A stretch of DNA of 64,000 nt from positions 434,001 through 498,000 of the forward strand of contig CBDCBA010000024.1 of assembly GCA_965214125.1 (NCBI GenBank), written 5' to 3'. The notes beneath the pieces are model-generated. The model was not told the DNA's origin. It was given only the letters and a program-made list of their open reading frames with translations, and did not search any database. Below, one piece after another: positions 52,801 through 60,059 of the stretch; the first letter of the stretch is position 1; every line of letters begins with the position of its first letter. The translations under genes were made by a program, and so were the position numbers. Source of the DNA: CBDCBA01 sp965214125. Its GTDB lineage: Bacteria > Planctomycetota > Phycisphaerae > Tepidisphaerales > Tepidisphaeraceae.

Positions 52801-53824
52801 GCCGGTCGACGCCGACCTCCGCGCCGCGCTACCGCCGGCGCTGGGCGACTTGGCGGAGTCGCTGGCGCTGGGCGGCGACCTGTCGGTCAGCGAACTTTCC
52901 CTGTCACTCCTGACCCGCCCGGCGGCCGACGGCGCCGCCGAGGCGCCGACGCCCGACGTCGCGTTCGACGGCACGCTGCTGCTGGCCAAGAGCGCCTTCG
53001 ACATCGGCGTGGCGGTGACGGACTTCAACGGCGCGGTAAAGCTGTCGGGTGCGTACGAGGCGGGCGAACTGCGCGAGGTGCGCGGCACGCTGCGCGGCGA
53101 TTCCTTCGAGGCGAGCGAGCGGCCGGCGTCGGATTTGTCCGCCACGTTCGCGCTGGAACGGGGCGAGGAGGTGCTGCACATCGACCCGATCGGCGCGAGC
53201 GTCGCCGGCGGGCTGCTCGACGGAAGCGCGGCGCTGGACCTGTCGGGGAAGACGACGCAATTCACCGTCGACCTTGCCGTGCGCGACGTGGACGTGCAGG
53301 CGTTGCTGGGCCCCGACGAGATCGGCGCCGGGCGACTCACGGCGGGGCTGCGGCTCAGCGGCGGCGTCGGCGACGCCGCCAGCCGCGAGGGGCGCGGCCA
53401 GGTGCTCGTGCGCGGGCGCGAGCTCATGAGGCTGCCGCTGGTGCTGGGGCTGCTCCAGGTGACGAACCTCGCCCTGCCCATCGCCGAGCCGTTCAGCGAG
53501 GCGGAGGTCGACTTCGACATCAGCGGCCCGGTGCTGCACTTTCGCCGCCTCGAGGCCCGCGCGGTCGCCGAGGGGGCCGTCGACCTGCGCATGAAGCTGA
53601 CCGGCAGCGGCACCCTCGACTACGACACCGGCCAGATCGTGATGACCTTCAACACGAGCAACCGCGGCTGGGACGCCATCCCGCTCGTGGGCGACCTCGT
53701 CGGCATGGCCCGCAACGAACTGGTGGGCGTGCAGGTCACGGGCACGCTGGAGAAGCCCGAGCTCTCGGGCCGCAGCCTGCCCACCGTCCGCGGCACCTTC
53801 GGCCGCGTCATGGGCGGCGGGTAA
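49823..53824 (+). CDS. AsmA-like / DUF3971 large periplasmic protein
   Basis: 1333 residues starting at a GTG. One N-terminal transmembrane helix (about 32-52, RWARYLLLVLSITLLSAYVW) is followed by a very long repetitive beta-rich region. Repeated units contain patterns like LVVNGSVTPLNSVAGFDITV and GVTARRGDGRVGVSGSVGLG. The C-terminus holds the AsmA_2-type block (LGLLQVTNLALPIAEPFSEA, MTFNTSNRGWDAIPLVGDLV, VTGTLEKPELSGR). This matches the AsmA/YhdP/TamB group, bridge-like proteins thought to move phospholipid between membranes. It fits an organism with a diderm envelope. Confidence 0.88.
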   Translation: MPLPTINPRQHRLFLRTWRPTCPIRPRHSRFRRWARYLLLVLSITLLSAYVWITDADRVQRLAEGYLERLVGGDVTIERASLGLFDGLRLDGVSVRVPDSDGGDDEENVVFTARSVTIDYDPMPLVLGRLSVQSIRAIDPHVRLVENLSDGTWNVQGLGMFNRRSTGKGKPFRPPGRLPAIALRNAQVDYARRAGTAILPRGGIGIEASMTPVPNEDGTVAYQVNVQTLRLEGGPTRDVDGALGGAMAMLGPELDATLRLGRTGGLAEGAVEATARLQNVDFRTFADLLPRQAADWARRHAVAGRMEVPQIDYRFDPNRPTGDRTGGRLHVKLSEGRVQGLPEEWLPPEEIALRAAAVNGATRLANGPAWLPGWIRGSAGELAEAWRPKPIRLDDVDGDFIFTDDGVIVRGLVGSLEGQRLRVSGVVDGYDPGAGMSFVVSDAAPDGRGLILPPDLPYLASLPKPVRELHQRFQPSGRCRLRLEVHRDGPTRGPNGRAIAARPTVSGRLDILGGSFELERLPYRVYDARGRLLIRQVRNRADSLDAGAYGQDELVIENLVGRGDPSGPNASARLVVNGSVTPLNSVAGFDITVVGSGIRHEPALIAALPEPARRGIEAFDPALRDDAAGLPALDFAGDFVATVNRPAGPDRRWEFGIELDLATLSGAIGVFPYPLQDAAARVTVTPAGAILHEAHMTRTLDDGTPATFAAEGSLAWGRRDFDAPDRAPPLRYDLTLTAQDVPTDAALRRALPAVARDALADLGIDAGGAGTAHVWDDGTGLNYDVAMDVRGGRFWPAGDTFSLADVAGRVRLLPDRVELGGVTARRGDGRVGVSGSVGLGDAGRSDLRLALVELPLDGDVYQLLPPAAQAAWDWLRPRGGVSGEVTLALPTALLAGEPDAALPTDDDAAVTFAATLRPDGLSVKPAGFPYALQNVRGEITVTPEAIVLAGVTAEHAVPDRDVPARLSFSGTGDLTDPAAPAGAWDLWVSANRVPVDADLRAALPPALGDLAESLALGGDLSVSELSLSLLTRPAADGAAEAPTPDVAFDGTLLLAKSAFDIGVAVTDFNGAVKLSGAYEAGELREVRGTLRGDSFEASERPASDLSATFALERGEEVLHIDPIGASVAGGLLDGSAALDLSGKTTQFTVDLAVRDVDVQALLGPDEIGAGRLTAGLRLSGGVGDAASREGRGQVLVRGRELMRLPLVLGLLQVTNLALPIAEPFSEAEVDFDISGPVLHFRRLEARAVAEGAVDLRMKLTGSGTLDYDTGQIVMTFNTSNRGWDAIPLVGDLVGMARNELVGVQVTGTLEKPELSGRSLPTVRGTFGRVMGGG

Positions 53825-53951
53825 CGGTGCGTCACCTCGCGGCCGGTTCCCAAACGCCGCGATTCGTGGTATCTTGACCGGGTCCGCCGCCGAACGCTCG
53901 GTGGTGACGGTGTCGAGATTCGCCTGGACCCGCTGCGCGAGGAGGCGTTGC

Positions 53952-54314
53952 ATGGCCGACGAGAACGCGAACAACCCGGAGCAGGGTGGCGCCGCCACGC
54001 TCGTTCCCGCGGCGCGCCCCGCCGCCCGAAAGCCCAAGGCCAAGCCGCTGCCGCGCTGGCACGTGGTGCTGCTCGACGACGACGAGCACACCTACGAGTA
54101 CGTGATTCGCATGCTCGGTCGACTCTTCGGCCACGGCCGCGAGCGGGCGCGGCGCCTCGCCGCCGAGGTCGACCTTCACGGCCGGGCGATCGTGTATACG
54201 ACGCACCGCGAGGTCGCCGAACTCAAGCGTGAGCAGGTCGTCTGCTTCGGCGCCGACGTCCTCGCCACCGACAGCACCGGCGCGATGCGCGCCATCATCG
54301 AGCCGGCGGAGTAG
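53952..54314 (+). CDS. clpS: ATP-dependent Clp protease adaptor ClpS
   Basis: 120 residues. A disordered 35-residue N-terminus rich in Ala/Pro/Lys is followed by the ClpS core: WHVVLLDDDEHTYEYVIRML, FGHGRERARRLAAEVDLHGR, and AIVYTTHREVAELKREQV. ClpS delivers N-degron substrates to ClpA. The usual Asn-Asp of the N-degron pocket is Asp-Asp here (LLDDDEHTYEYV), a modest variation. No clpA is adjacent; clpX is 47 kb away. Confidence 0.87.
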   Translation: MADENANNPEQGGAATLVPAARPAARKPKAKPLPRWHVVLLDDDEHTYEYVIRMLGRLFGHGRERARRLAAEVDLHGRAIVYTTHREVAELKREQVVCFGADVLATDSTGAMRAIIEPAE

Positions 54315-54345
54315 TCCGCTCCCAGTTCACCCTTTGCTTCACCGC

Positions 54346-54482
54346 TAGAGCGGTCGAACCGGCTCCGTAGCGTCTGGGGTAGCCGCGGAGCTTGCTCCGC
54401 GCGGACATTGATTCGAGTCCGACACGCGGAGCAAGCTCCGCGGCTACCCCAGAGTCGCTACGAGCGGAGTTCAACCGCTCTA
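54346..54482. repeat. Nested palindromes: family D (54376-54450) inside family B
   Basis: Outer arms TAGAGCGGTCGAACCGGCTC and GAGCGGAGTTCAACCGCTCT are those that wrap family A at 15543-15654. Inside lies a complete family D palindrome (GGGGTAGCCGCGGAGCTTGC ... GCAAGCTCCGCGGCTACCCC). It shows that the same outer element hosts different inner palindromes. Confidence 0.93.
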
Positions 54483-54528
54483 TAGCAGCTTGCGGCTTGA
54501 TTGTTCGCGCCCGAGCCCACTCCGATTT

Positions 54529-55503
54529 TTAGCCGCCCGCGGGAGCGGGCGCTGCTGCGTGGTCGACCCGACGCGCTCGCTCCCGCGAACCTCGCCCTTT
54601 CGTTGCCTCGACCGCGAGCGCGCCGAGCAGCAACGCGCCGCCGACAAACGTGGCTTGATCCGGCCGCTCGGCGACGGCGAGCCACGTCCAGATCGGGTTG
54701 AGCACCGGCTCCAACAGCACGATCAGCGCCGCGTCCACCGGCCCGACGCGCGGCAACGCCAACTGGAACAGCGCGTACGGGATCGCCAGTTGCACCACGC
54801 CGAACGCCGTCACGAACAACAGCGTCGGCCAACCCAGATCCAGGCCCGCCTCACCGCGCGCCAAAGACAGCGGCAGCAGCAGCGCCACGGCCGCGGCGTT
54901 GAGCCAGAGGACGATCGCCGCCACGTCCGGCGTGCCGTCGGCGCGGCGGTCGATCCAGTCGAGGGCGAGGATCAGCCCGCCGTACGTCAGCCCGCTCAGA
55001 AGGCCGTACACCGTCGCGAGCACGCTCCCGCCGGTCCAGGCGAGCATGATGAGAACGCCCGTTCCCGCCAGTCCCAACGCCAACGCCGTGCGCCGGCCAA
55101 TCTTCCGCTTCAGAAACAGCCAGCCGAGCAGCGCCACCCACGCCGGGCCCGTGTACTGCATCAGGATGCCAAACGCCGCCGTGCTGGCGCGCATGGCGAA
55201 GATCAGCAGCGTGACGTTGATCGTGTAGAGCCCGCACGCGAGCACGGTCGGCCCCAGCGCCGGCCGATGGCTTGCACCCGCGCGGCGCAATCGCAGGACG
55301 CCCAGGAACGCCGCCGCCACCAGCATCGCCCCCAAACTGCGCCAGAGCGCGAACCCGAGCGCCGGCATGCCGTTCACCAACTTCACCACCGGCCCGTTCA
55401 GCGACCAGAGCAACGCCGCCCCGATCAGCATCAGCACGCCGACGGTGCGGCGGCGATCAACAGGCAAGGCGGGCAACACGGGCCGCCACAATAGCGCTGC
55501 CAT
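54529..55503 (-). CDS. EamA/DMT family transporter
   Basis: 324 residues, ten helices in two EamA repeats (about 25-150 and 160-300). Typical motifs: GAALLWSLNGPVVKLVNGMP, MQYTGPAWVALLGWLFLKRK at the end of repeat 1, and LVQLAIPYALFQLALPRVGP with IVLLEPVLNPIWTWLAVAER in repeat 2. Drug/metabolite exporters of this type often move amino acids or nucleobases. The ATG at 55503 follows the cysteine desulfurase stop by three bases, so they are likely co-expressed. Confidence 0.9.
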   Translation of the reverse strand: MAALLWRPVLPALPVDRRRTVGVLMLIGAALLWSLNGPVVKLVNGMPALGFALWRSLGAMLVAAAFLGVLRLRRAGASHRPALGPTVLACGLYTINVTLLIFAMRASTAAFGILMQYTGPAWVALLGWLFLKRKIGRRTALALGLAGTGVLIMLAWTGGSVLATVYGLLSGLTYGGLILALDWIDRRADGTPDVAAIVLWLNAAAVALLLPLSLARGEAGLDLGWPTLLFVTAFGVVQLAIPYALFQLALPRVGPVDAALIVLLEPVLNPIWTWLAVAERPDQATFVGGALLLGALAVEATKGRGSRERARRVDHAAAPAPAGG

Positions 55504-55506
55504 GCT

Positions 55507-56658
55507 TCACGCGACCGGCATCAGCGTCCCGAGGCGTTCGATCACGTGCGGGACGACGTCGCACGCCCGCTCGACCTCGCCGCGCGTCGTGAAGCGCGAC
55601 AGGCTGAACCGCAGGCTGCCGTGCGCGTGGATCTCCGGCACGCGCATCGCCGCGAGCACGTGGCTGGACTCCAGGCTGCCACTGCTGCACGCGGCCCCGG
55701 CGCTGGCGCAGATACCTTGCTCGCTCAGCATGAGCAGAATCGCCTCCGCCTGCACGCGGGCGAAGCCAAGGTTGGTCGTATTCGGCAGGCGATGGGTGAC
55801 GCTTCCGTTCACGCGAACGTCGCCGCACGCGTCGATTAGGCGAGACTCCAACTCGTCGCGAAGCGTGGCCATGCGCGGCATGTCGGCCAAGTGCTCGCCC
55901 GCCAGCGTTGCGGCGACGCCGGCGCCGACGATGCCGGCGACGTTCTCGGTGCCGCCGCGCCGATCGCGCTCCTGCGGCCCGCCCGTGACCAGCGCCGGCA
56001 AGCGAACGCCCCGCCGCTGATAGAGGATGCCAACGCCCTTGGGCCCGTGGAACTTGTGGGCCGCCAACGTGGCCGTATCGACACCTAAGTCCGTCAGGTC
56101 GACCGGCAGCTTGCCGACCGCCTGTGTTGCATCGCAATGGAACGGCACGCCTTTCTCGCGGCAGATCGCGGCGAGGGCGGCGACGTCGGTGATGACGCCC
56201 GTTTCGTTGTTCGCCCAGATGGCCGTCGCGAAGGCGGTGCGGTCGTCAAGCGCGTCGGCGAAGGCGGCGGGATCGACAAGGCCATCCTCATCGACCGGAA
56301 CTTCCACGACTTCGGCACCGGCCAACCCTTGAACGGTTTCGCGGGTGGCGGCGTGCTCAACGGCGGTCATCACCACGCGCGGGCGGTCGGCGTCGCGGTT
56401 GCGCAGGGCGATCAGGCCGCGCAGCGCGAGGTTGCTCGCCTCGGTGCCGCCGCCGGTGAAGGTGAGTTCGCGGTCGCGGCAGCCGACGAGCGACGCCACG
56501 CGATCGCGCGCCTCGTCCACCGCCGCCCGCGCCACTTGGCCGAGCCGGTGGACGCTGCTGGGGTTGCCGTACTGCTCGGTCAGGAACGGCAACATCGCCT
56601 CCACCACGGCCGGGTCGGGCCGGGTGGTGGCGTTGTTGTCGAGGTAGACGAGGTCCAC
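55507..56658 (-). CDS. Cysteine desulfurase (NifS/IscS family)
   Basis: 383 residues. YLDNNATTRPDPAVVEAMLP, TGGGTEASNLALRGLIALRN, FHCDATQAVGKLPVDL, PLP lysine in TLAAHKFHGPKGVGILYQRR, GGPQERDRRGGTENVAGIVG and catalytic Cys in ICASAGAACSSGSLESSHVL. It releases sulfur from cysteine for Fe-S clusters or tRNA thiolation. The Cys loop is of the longer IscS/NifS type. No iscU or mnmA is adjacent. Followed directly by a DMT transporter. Confidence 0.94.
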   Translation of the reverse strand: MDLVYLDNNATTRPDPAVVEAMLPFLTEQYGNPSSVHRLGQVARAAVDEARDRVASLVGCRDRELTFTGGGTEASNLALRGLIALRNRDADRPRVVMTAVEHAATRETVQGLAGAEVVEVPVDEDGLVDPAAFADALDDRTAFATAIWANNETGVITDVAALAAICREKGVPFHCDATQAVGKLPVDLTDLGVDTATLAAHKFHGPKGVGILYQRRGVRLPALVTGGPQERDRRGGTENVAGIVGAGVAATLAGEHLADMPRMATLRDELESRLIDACGDVRVNGSVTHRLPNTTNLGFARVQAEAILLMLSEQGICASAGAACSSGSLESSHVLAAMRVPEIHAHGSLRFSLSRFTTRGEVERACDVVPHVIERLGTLMPVA

Positions 56659-56667
56659 GGAGCGACC

Positions 56668-56781
56668 TTAGCCCAGCCAGCCGTTGAACCAGGCCATCAG
56701 CAGGATCAGGATCGCCGAGAGCGCCAGCGACAGCACGAGCGACTTCAGGCAGCCGGCGCGGTTGGAGTAGAAGACGAACAT
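56668..56781 (-). CDS. Small membrane protein (37 aa)
   Basis: ATG at 56779-56781, TAA at 56668-56670. The product MFVFYSNRAGCLKSLVLSLA continues as a single hydrophobic helix (LSAILILLMAWFNGWLG). Length, charge before the helix and absence of internal stops support a real membrane microprotein. It sits nine bases before the cysteine desulfurase start on the same strand. Confidence 0.65.
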   Translation of the reverse strand: MFVFYSNRAGCLKSLVLSLALSAILILLMAWFNGWLG

Positions 56782-56857
56782 GCCGGGCAACCCTTCAACA
56801 CTCCACCGCCGACTGCGGGCCGTGGGCCCGCAGCTACCCCTTGCGGATTAGGTTTTT

Positions 56858-57076
56858 TTAGCTCGCGTCGGCCTTGTCGTCGAGCAGGAAGGTGACCTGC
56901 ATGTTAACCTGATACTCGCTGACCTTGTTGTCGTTCACGACGACGCGCTGGTCCTTCACCCAAGCGCTCTTGACGTTGCGCACGCTCTTGCCCGCCCGCT
57001 CGACGCCGAGCTTGACGGCCTCGTCGAAGCTGTTGGGGCTGGTGCTGCTGATTTCAATGATTTTGGCGACGCTCAT
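56858..57076 (-). CDS. Dodecin
   Basis: 72 residues. Dodecin fold: KIIEISSTSPNSFDEAVKLG, then KSAWVKDQRVVVNDNKVSEY with the flavin-stacking Trp, ending in a YQVNMQVTFLLDD strand. Dodecins form dodecameric shells that bind FMN or riboflavin. Its function is flavin storage or quenching. Upstream, divergent from the VapD gene. The lower GC of its start is normal for this family. Confidence 0.93.
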   Translation of the reverse strand: MSVAKIIEISSTSPNSFDEAVKLGVERAGKSVRNVKSAWVKDQRVVVNDNKVSEYQVNMQVTFLLDDKADAS

Positions 57077-57212
57077 GGTTGGGGTCCTTGGGTGAAGTGA
57101 ATGGAACCAACCGGTCGCAACCCGCGTGCCGCGGAGCGGTTAGACTCCTGGGATGCCCACGCTCGCCCCGCCACCGCCGTCGATGCTGCCGAGCATGTCG
57201 TCGCTGCCAACC

Positions 57213-57219
57213 GGGAGGG
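57213..57219 (+). promoter_or_regulatory. Ribosome binding site fixing the vapD start
   Basis: GGGAGGG is five bases before the GTG at 57225 and defines that start rather than the upstream ATG at 57153, whose first 24 codons are Pro/Ser-rich and unlike the family. Confidence 0.75.
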
Positions 57220-57224
57220 TCCGC

Positions 57225-57515
57225 GTGTATGCCATTGCTTTCGACATGGACATCGAGTCGCTGCGCCTGCATTACGGCGACCCGTACAACAACGCCTACG
57301 GCGAGATCCGCCGCGTCTTGCAAAAGCGTGGCTTCAAGTGGCAGCAGGGCTCGATCTACTTCGGCGGCGAGGAGATTAACGCCGTCACCTGCGTGCTGGC
57401 GGCGCAGGACCTGTCGGCCACGCTGCCGTGGTTCGCCGACTGCGTGCGGGACATCCGGATGTTGCGCATCGAAGAGTTCAATGACCTGATGCCGGCGGTG
57501 GAGCGGGTAGGCTAA
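57225..57515 (+). CDS. vapD: VapD family (Cas2-like endoribonuclease)
   Basis: 96 residues from the GTG at 57225. The complete VapD pattern is visible: YAIAFDMDIESLRLHYGDPY, NNAYGEIRRVLQKRGFKWQQ, GSIYFGGEEINAVTCVLAAQ, LPWFADCVRDIRMLRIEEFN. The Asp in FDMD corresponds to the catalytic residue of VapD, a Cas2-fold RNase linked to virulence and plasmids in other bacteria. Toxin or RNA-decay activity is possible. A convergent hypothetical gene lies directly downstream; no classical antitoxin is seen. Confidence 0.9.
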   Translation: MYAIAFDMDIESLRLHYGDPYNNAYGEIRRVLQKRGFKWQQGSIYFGGEEINAVTCVLAAQDLSATLPWFADCVRDIRMLRIEEFNDLMPAVERVG

Positions 57516-57527
57516 GTGCCGTCGCTC

Positions 57528-57920
57528 TCACCAATCGAAGTTGGTCGCCACTGACTTCCACTCGATCCGAGCGGCCGCTGCCTCCGACATTGCCTCGAAA
57601 GATCGACCTCCCGGTTCATCATCGAACCACACCAGGATCACACCCGATCCCATCGATTTGCCATCGGTTGGCTCGTAAGAGATCAGCATGGCCTTGCAAA
57701 GACTTGGCGGCAGGCGCATCCGCCCCTGATCGTCTGCCGTGTACTGCGGTGGCACAACGTGAACGCGGAGCGATGGCGACGATGAAAATCGCTCCTTCGC
57801 GAGCCGCTTCAACAGCTTCTCGTGCCACCGGGGCGGCGGGAAGCCCTCCATCACACCGGCATACGTGCGTGACCACTGAAACTCCTCTAGGTATACGTGC
57901 TGCCTACATGCGGTCTGCAT
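57528..57920 (-). CDS. Hypothetical protein (130 aa)
   Basis: MQTACRQHVYLEEFQWSRTY then AGVMEGFPPPRWHEKLLKRL, HVVPPQYTADDQGRMRLPPS, and FEAMSEAAAARIEWKSVATN. It is soluble, with no membrane helix, and the pattern (an N-terminal segment with repeated aromatic residues, a central mixed sheet) suggests a single small domain. The DNA is less GC-rich than nearby genes. It is convergent with vapD, 12 bases apart, but I see no sign that it is an antitoxin. Family unknown. Confidence 0.65.
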   Translation of the reverse strand: MQTACRQHVYLEEFQWSRTYAGVMEGFPPPRWHEKLLKRLAKERFSSSPSLRVHVVPPQYTADDQGRMRLPPSLCKAMLISYEPTDGKSMGSGVILVWFDDEPGGRSFEAMSEAAAARIEWKSVATNFDW

Positions 57921-58023
57921 TGCTCAGCCTTCTGCCACAAGTTCGGGAATCGCGTGCGACTGCGTCCGCTAGTATGCCGTACGCGGCCGCGTACAGGTAG
58001 TCGGCACGCCTAAGGACTTTCTG

Positions 58024-60036
58024 ATGTCAGATCCGATTCCTCCCGCCATCCTGCCCACGATCCAATCGCCCGTCGACCTCAAGCGCCTCGACATGAACGG
58101 CCTTGAGCAGGTCGCGGGCGAACTCCGGGCGGCCATCTTTGAGGCGGTTTCACAGAGCGGTGGGCACCTCGCGAGCAATCTGGGCGTCGTCGAGCTGACG
58201 TTGGCGTTGCACTACGTCTACAACTTCGGGCCATACCCCGAGGGGCCGGACCGGCTGGTTCTCGACGTCGGCCACCAGTGCTATCCGCACAAGATGCTCA
58301 CCGGGCGGCAGGACGGCTTCAAGAAGCTTCGCAAGGCTGGCGGCGTGGGCGGGTTCCCGATGCCGGACGAGTCGAGCTACGACCTCTTTAATGTCGGCCA
58401 CGCCGGGACGGCCATCTCCACCGCGGTCGGCATGGCGCGGGGCGATGGGGCGATGGGCCGGCAGAATCACGTCGTCTCCCTCGTCGGCGACGCCAGCATC
58501 GTCAACGGCCTGGCGTTCGAGGGGCTCAACAACGCCGGCACGCTGAACCGGCAGCTTTTGATCGTCCTGAACGACAACGGCATGAGCATCAGCGGGCCGC
58601 AGGGCGCGTTCGCCGAGTACCTCGAGCGCGTGCGCGTCAGCACGACCTACGACGAGTTCAAGAAGGTCAGCAAGTCGCTGCTCGGCACCATGCCCGGCGG
58701 CGTGGCGGCGGCGGTCGAGAACGCCTGGCGCGGCCTGACCAGCGGCGTCAAGGGGGCCATGTGGGGCGGGCAACTCTTCGAGGCCCTCGGACTCAAGTAC
58801 ATGGGCCCCATCGACGGGCAGGATCTGCCGGAACTCATCCAGTTCCTGGGGGAAATTCAGCACGTCGACAAGCCGGTGCTGCTGCACGTCAAGACCAAGA
58901 AAGGCAGCGGCTACGAGGTCAGCGAGAGCGACCCTACCACGCTGCACAGCCCGGCCGCGTTCCGGGTCGAGGGGTGCCGCGTCGAGATCAACAAGGGCAG
59001 CGGCAAGAGCTGGACGACCGCCTTCGCCGACGCGGCCATCGCGATCGCCGACACGAACGACAAGGTCTTCGCCCTCACCGCGGCCATGCCCGACGGCACG
59101 GGGCTGAGCAAGTTTCAAAAGGCCCACCCGGATCGGTTTATCGACACGGGCATCTGCGAAAGCCACCTGATGGCGATGGCCGCGGGCATGGCCAAGAGCG
59201 GCCTGCGGCCGCTGGCGGCGATCTACTCGACCTTCACGCAGCGGGCGTTCGACCAGGTCTGGCAGGAGGTGACGCTCAACGCCCTGCCGGTCGTGCTGGG
59301 CATGGATCGTGCGGGGTTTGTCGGCAGCGACGGGGCCGTTCACCACGGCTTCTGCGACCAGGCGTTCCTGCGGCCGATGCCCGGCGCGGTGCTGATGGCC
59401 CCGAGCGACGAGGCCGACCTACGCCGGATGATGAAGCTTGCGTTCGAGCTCGAAACCTTCGTTGCCCTGCGCTACCCGCGCGACGACGTGCCGGCGACCA
59501 ACTACGAGGACGCAATCGCCGACGACTTGGCCGACGCGGCGCGGCGGATCGAGCTCGGCCAAAGCCGCGTCTTGCGGACCGGCGGCGACGCGACGATCCT
59601 CGCCTACGGCACGCTCGTCGCCGATGCCCTCGCGGCCGCGGAACTGCTGGCGTGCGAGGACGGACTGGACGTCGAGGTGATCGACGCCCGCTTCTGCAAG
59701 CCGCTCGACCGGCGCATGCTCGCCCGCGTGCTGGGCAAGGGCGGGCCGATTGTGACCGTGGAGGATCACGCCCTGGAAAACGGCTTCGGCAGCGCGGTCG
59801 TCGAGGCCGCGGCGGAGCTTGGCGGCGGGTCGCCCGTCGTGCGGTTGGGGCACCCGGCGGACCGGCTCATCGGCTTCAAGGGCCGCGCCGAACAACTGCG
59901 CGAGGCAGGCCTTGACGCCGCGAGCATCGCGTCGGCCGTGCGCGGGCGGCTAGCGGCGCACGCCCCCGCATCGCCCGCAACGGCGTCGCCCCGAAGCAAG
60001 CCGACCGCGCACGCCGTTGTTGCCACAAGCGTCTGA
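58024..60036 (+). CDS. dxs: 1-deoxy-D-xylulose-5-phosphate synthase
   Basis: First enzyme of the MEP isoprenoid pathway; condenses pyruvate with glyceraldehyde 3-phosphate using thiamine diphosphate. 670 residues. Motifs: SGGHLASNLGVVELTLALHY, GDASIVNGLAFEGLNNAG (thiamine site), HVKTKKGSGYEVSESDPTTL, IYSTFTQRAFDQVWQEV, VLGMDRAGFVGSDGAVHHGF and RYPRDDVPATNYEDAIADDL. A 35-residue Ala/Pro/Ser-rich tail follows the domain. ispA is elsewhere in the window (9 kb). Confidence 0.96.
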   Translation: MSDPIPPAILPTIQSPVDLKRLDMNGLEQVAGELRAAIFEAVSQSGGHLASNLGVVELTLALHYVYNFGPYPEGPDRLVLDVGHQCYPHKMLTGRQDGFKKLRKAGGVGGFPMPDESSYDLFNVGHAGTAISTAVGMARGDGAMGRQNHVVSLVGDASIVNGLAFEGLNNAGTLNRQLLIVLNDNGMSISGPQGAFAEYLERVRVSTTYDEFKKVSKSLLGTMPGGVAAAVENAWRGLTSGVKGAMWGGQLFEALGLKYMGPIDGQDLPELIQFLGEIQHVDKPVLLHVKTKKGSGYEVSESDPTTLHSPAAFRVEGCRVEINKGSGKSWTTAFADAAIAIADTNDKVFALTAAMPDGTGLSKFQKAHPDRFIDTGICESHLMAMAAGMAKSGLRPLAAIYSTFTQRAFDQVWQEVTLNALPVVLGMDRAGFVGSDGAVHHGFCDQAFLRPMPGAVLMAPSDEADLRRMMKLAFELETFVALRYPRDDVPATNYEDAIADDLADAARRIELGQSRVLRTGGDATILAYGTLVADALAAAELLACEDGLDVEVIDARFCKPLDRRMLARVLGKGGPIVTVEDHALENGFGSAVVEAAAELGGGSPVVRLGHPADRLIGFKGRAEQLREAGLDAASIASAVRGRLAAHAPASPATASPRSKPTAHAVVATSV

Positions 60037-60059
60037 GGCGGGCGCGTATCGAAAGCGCC

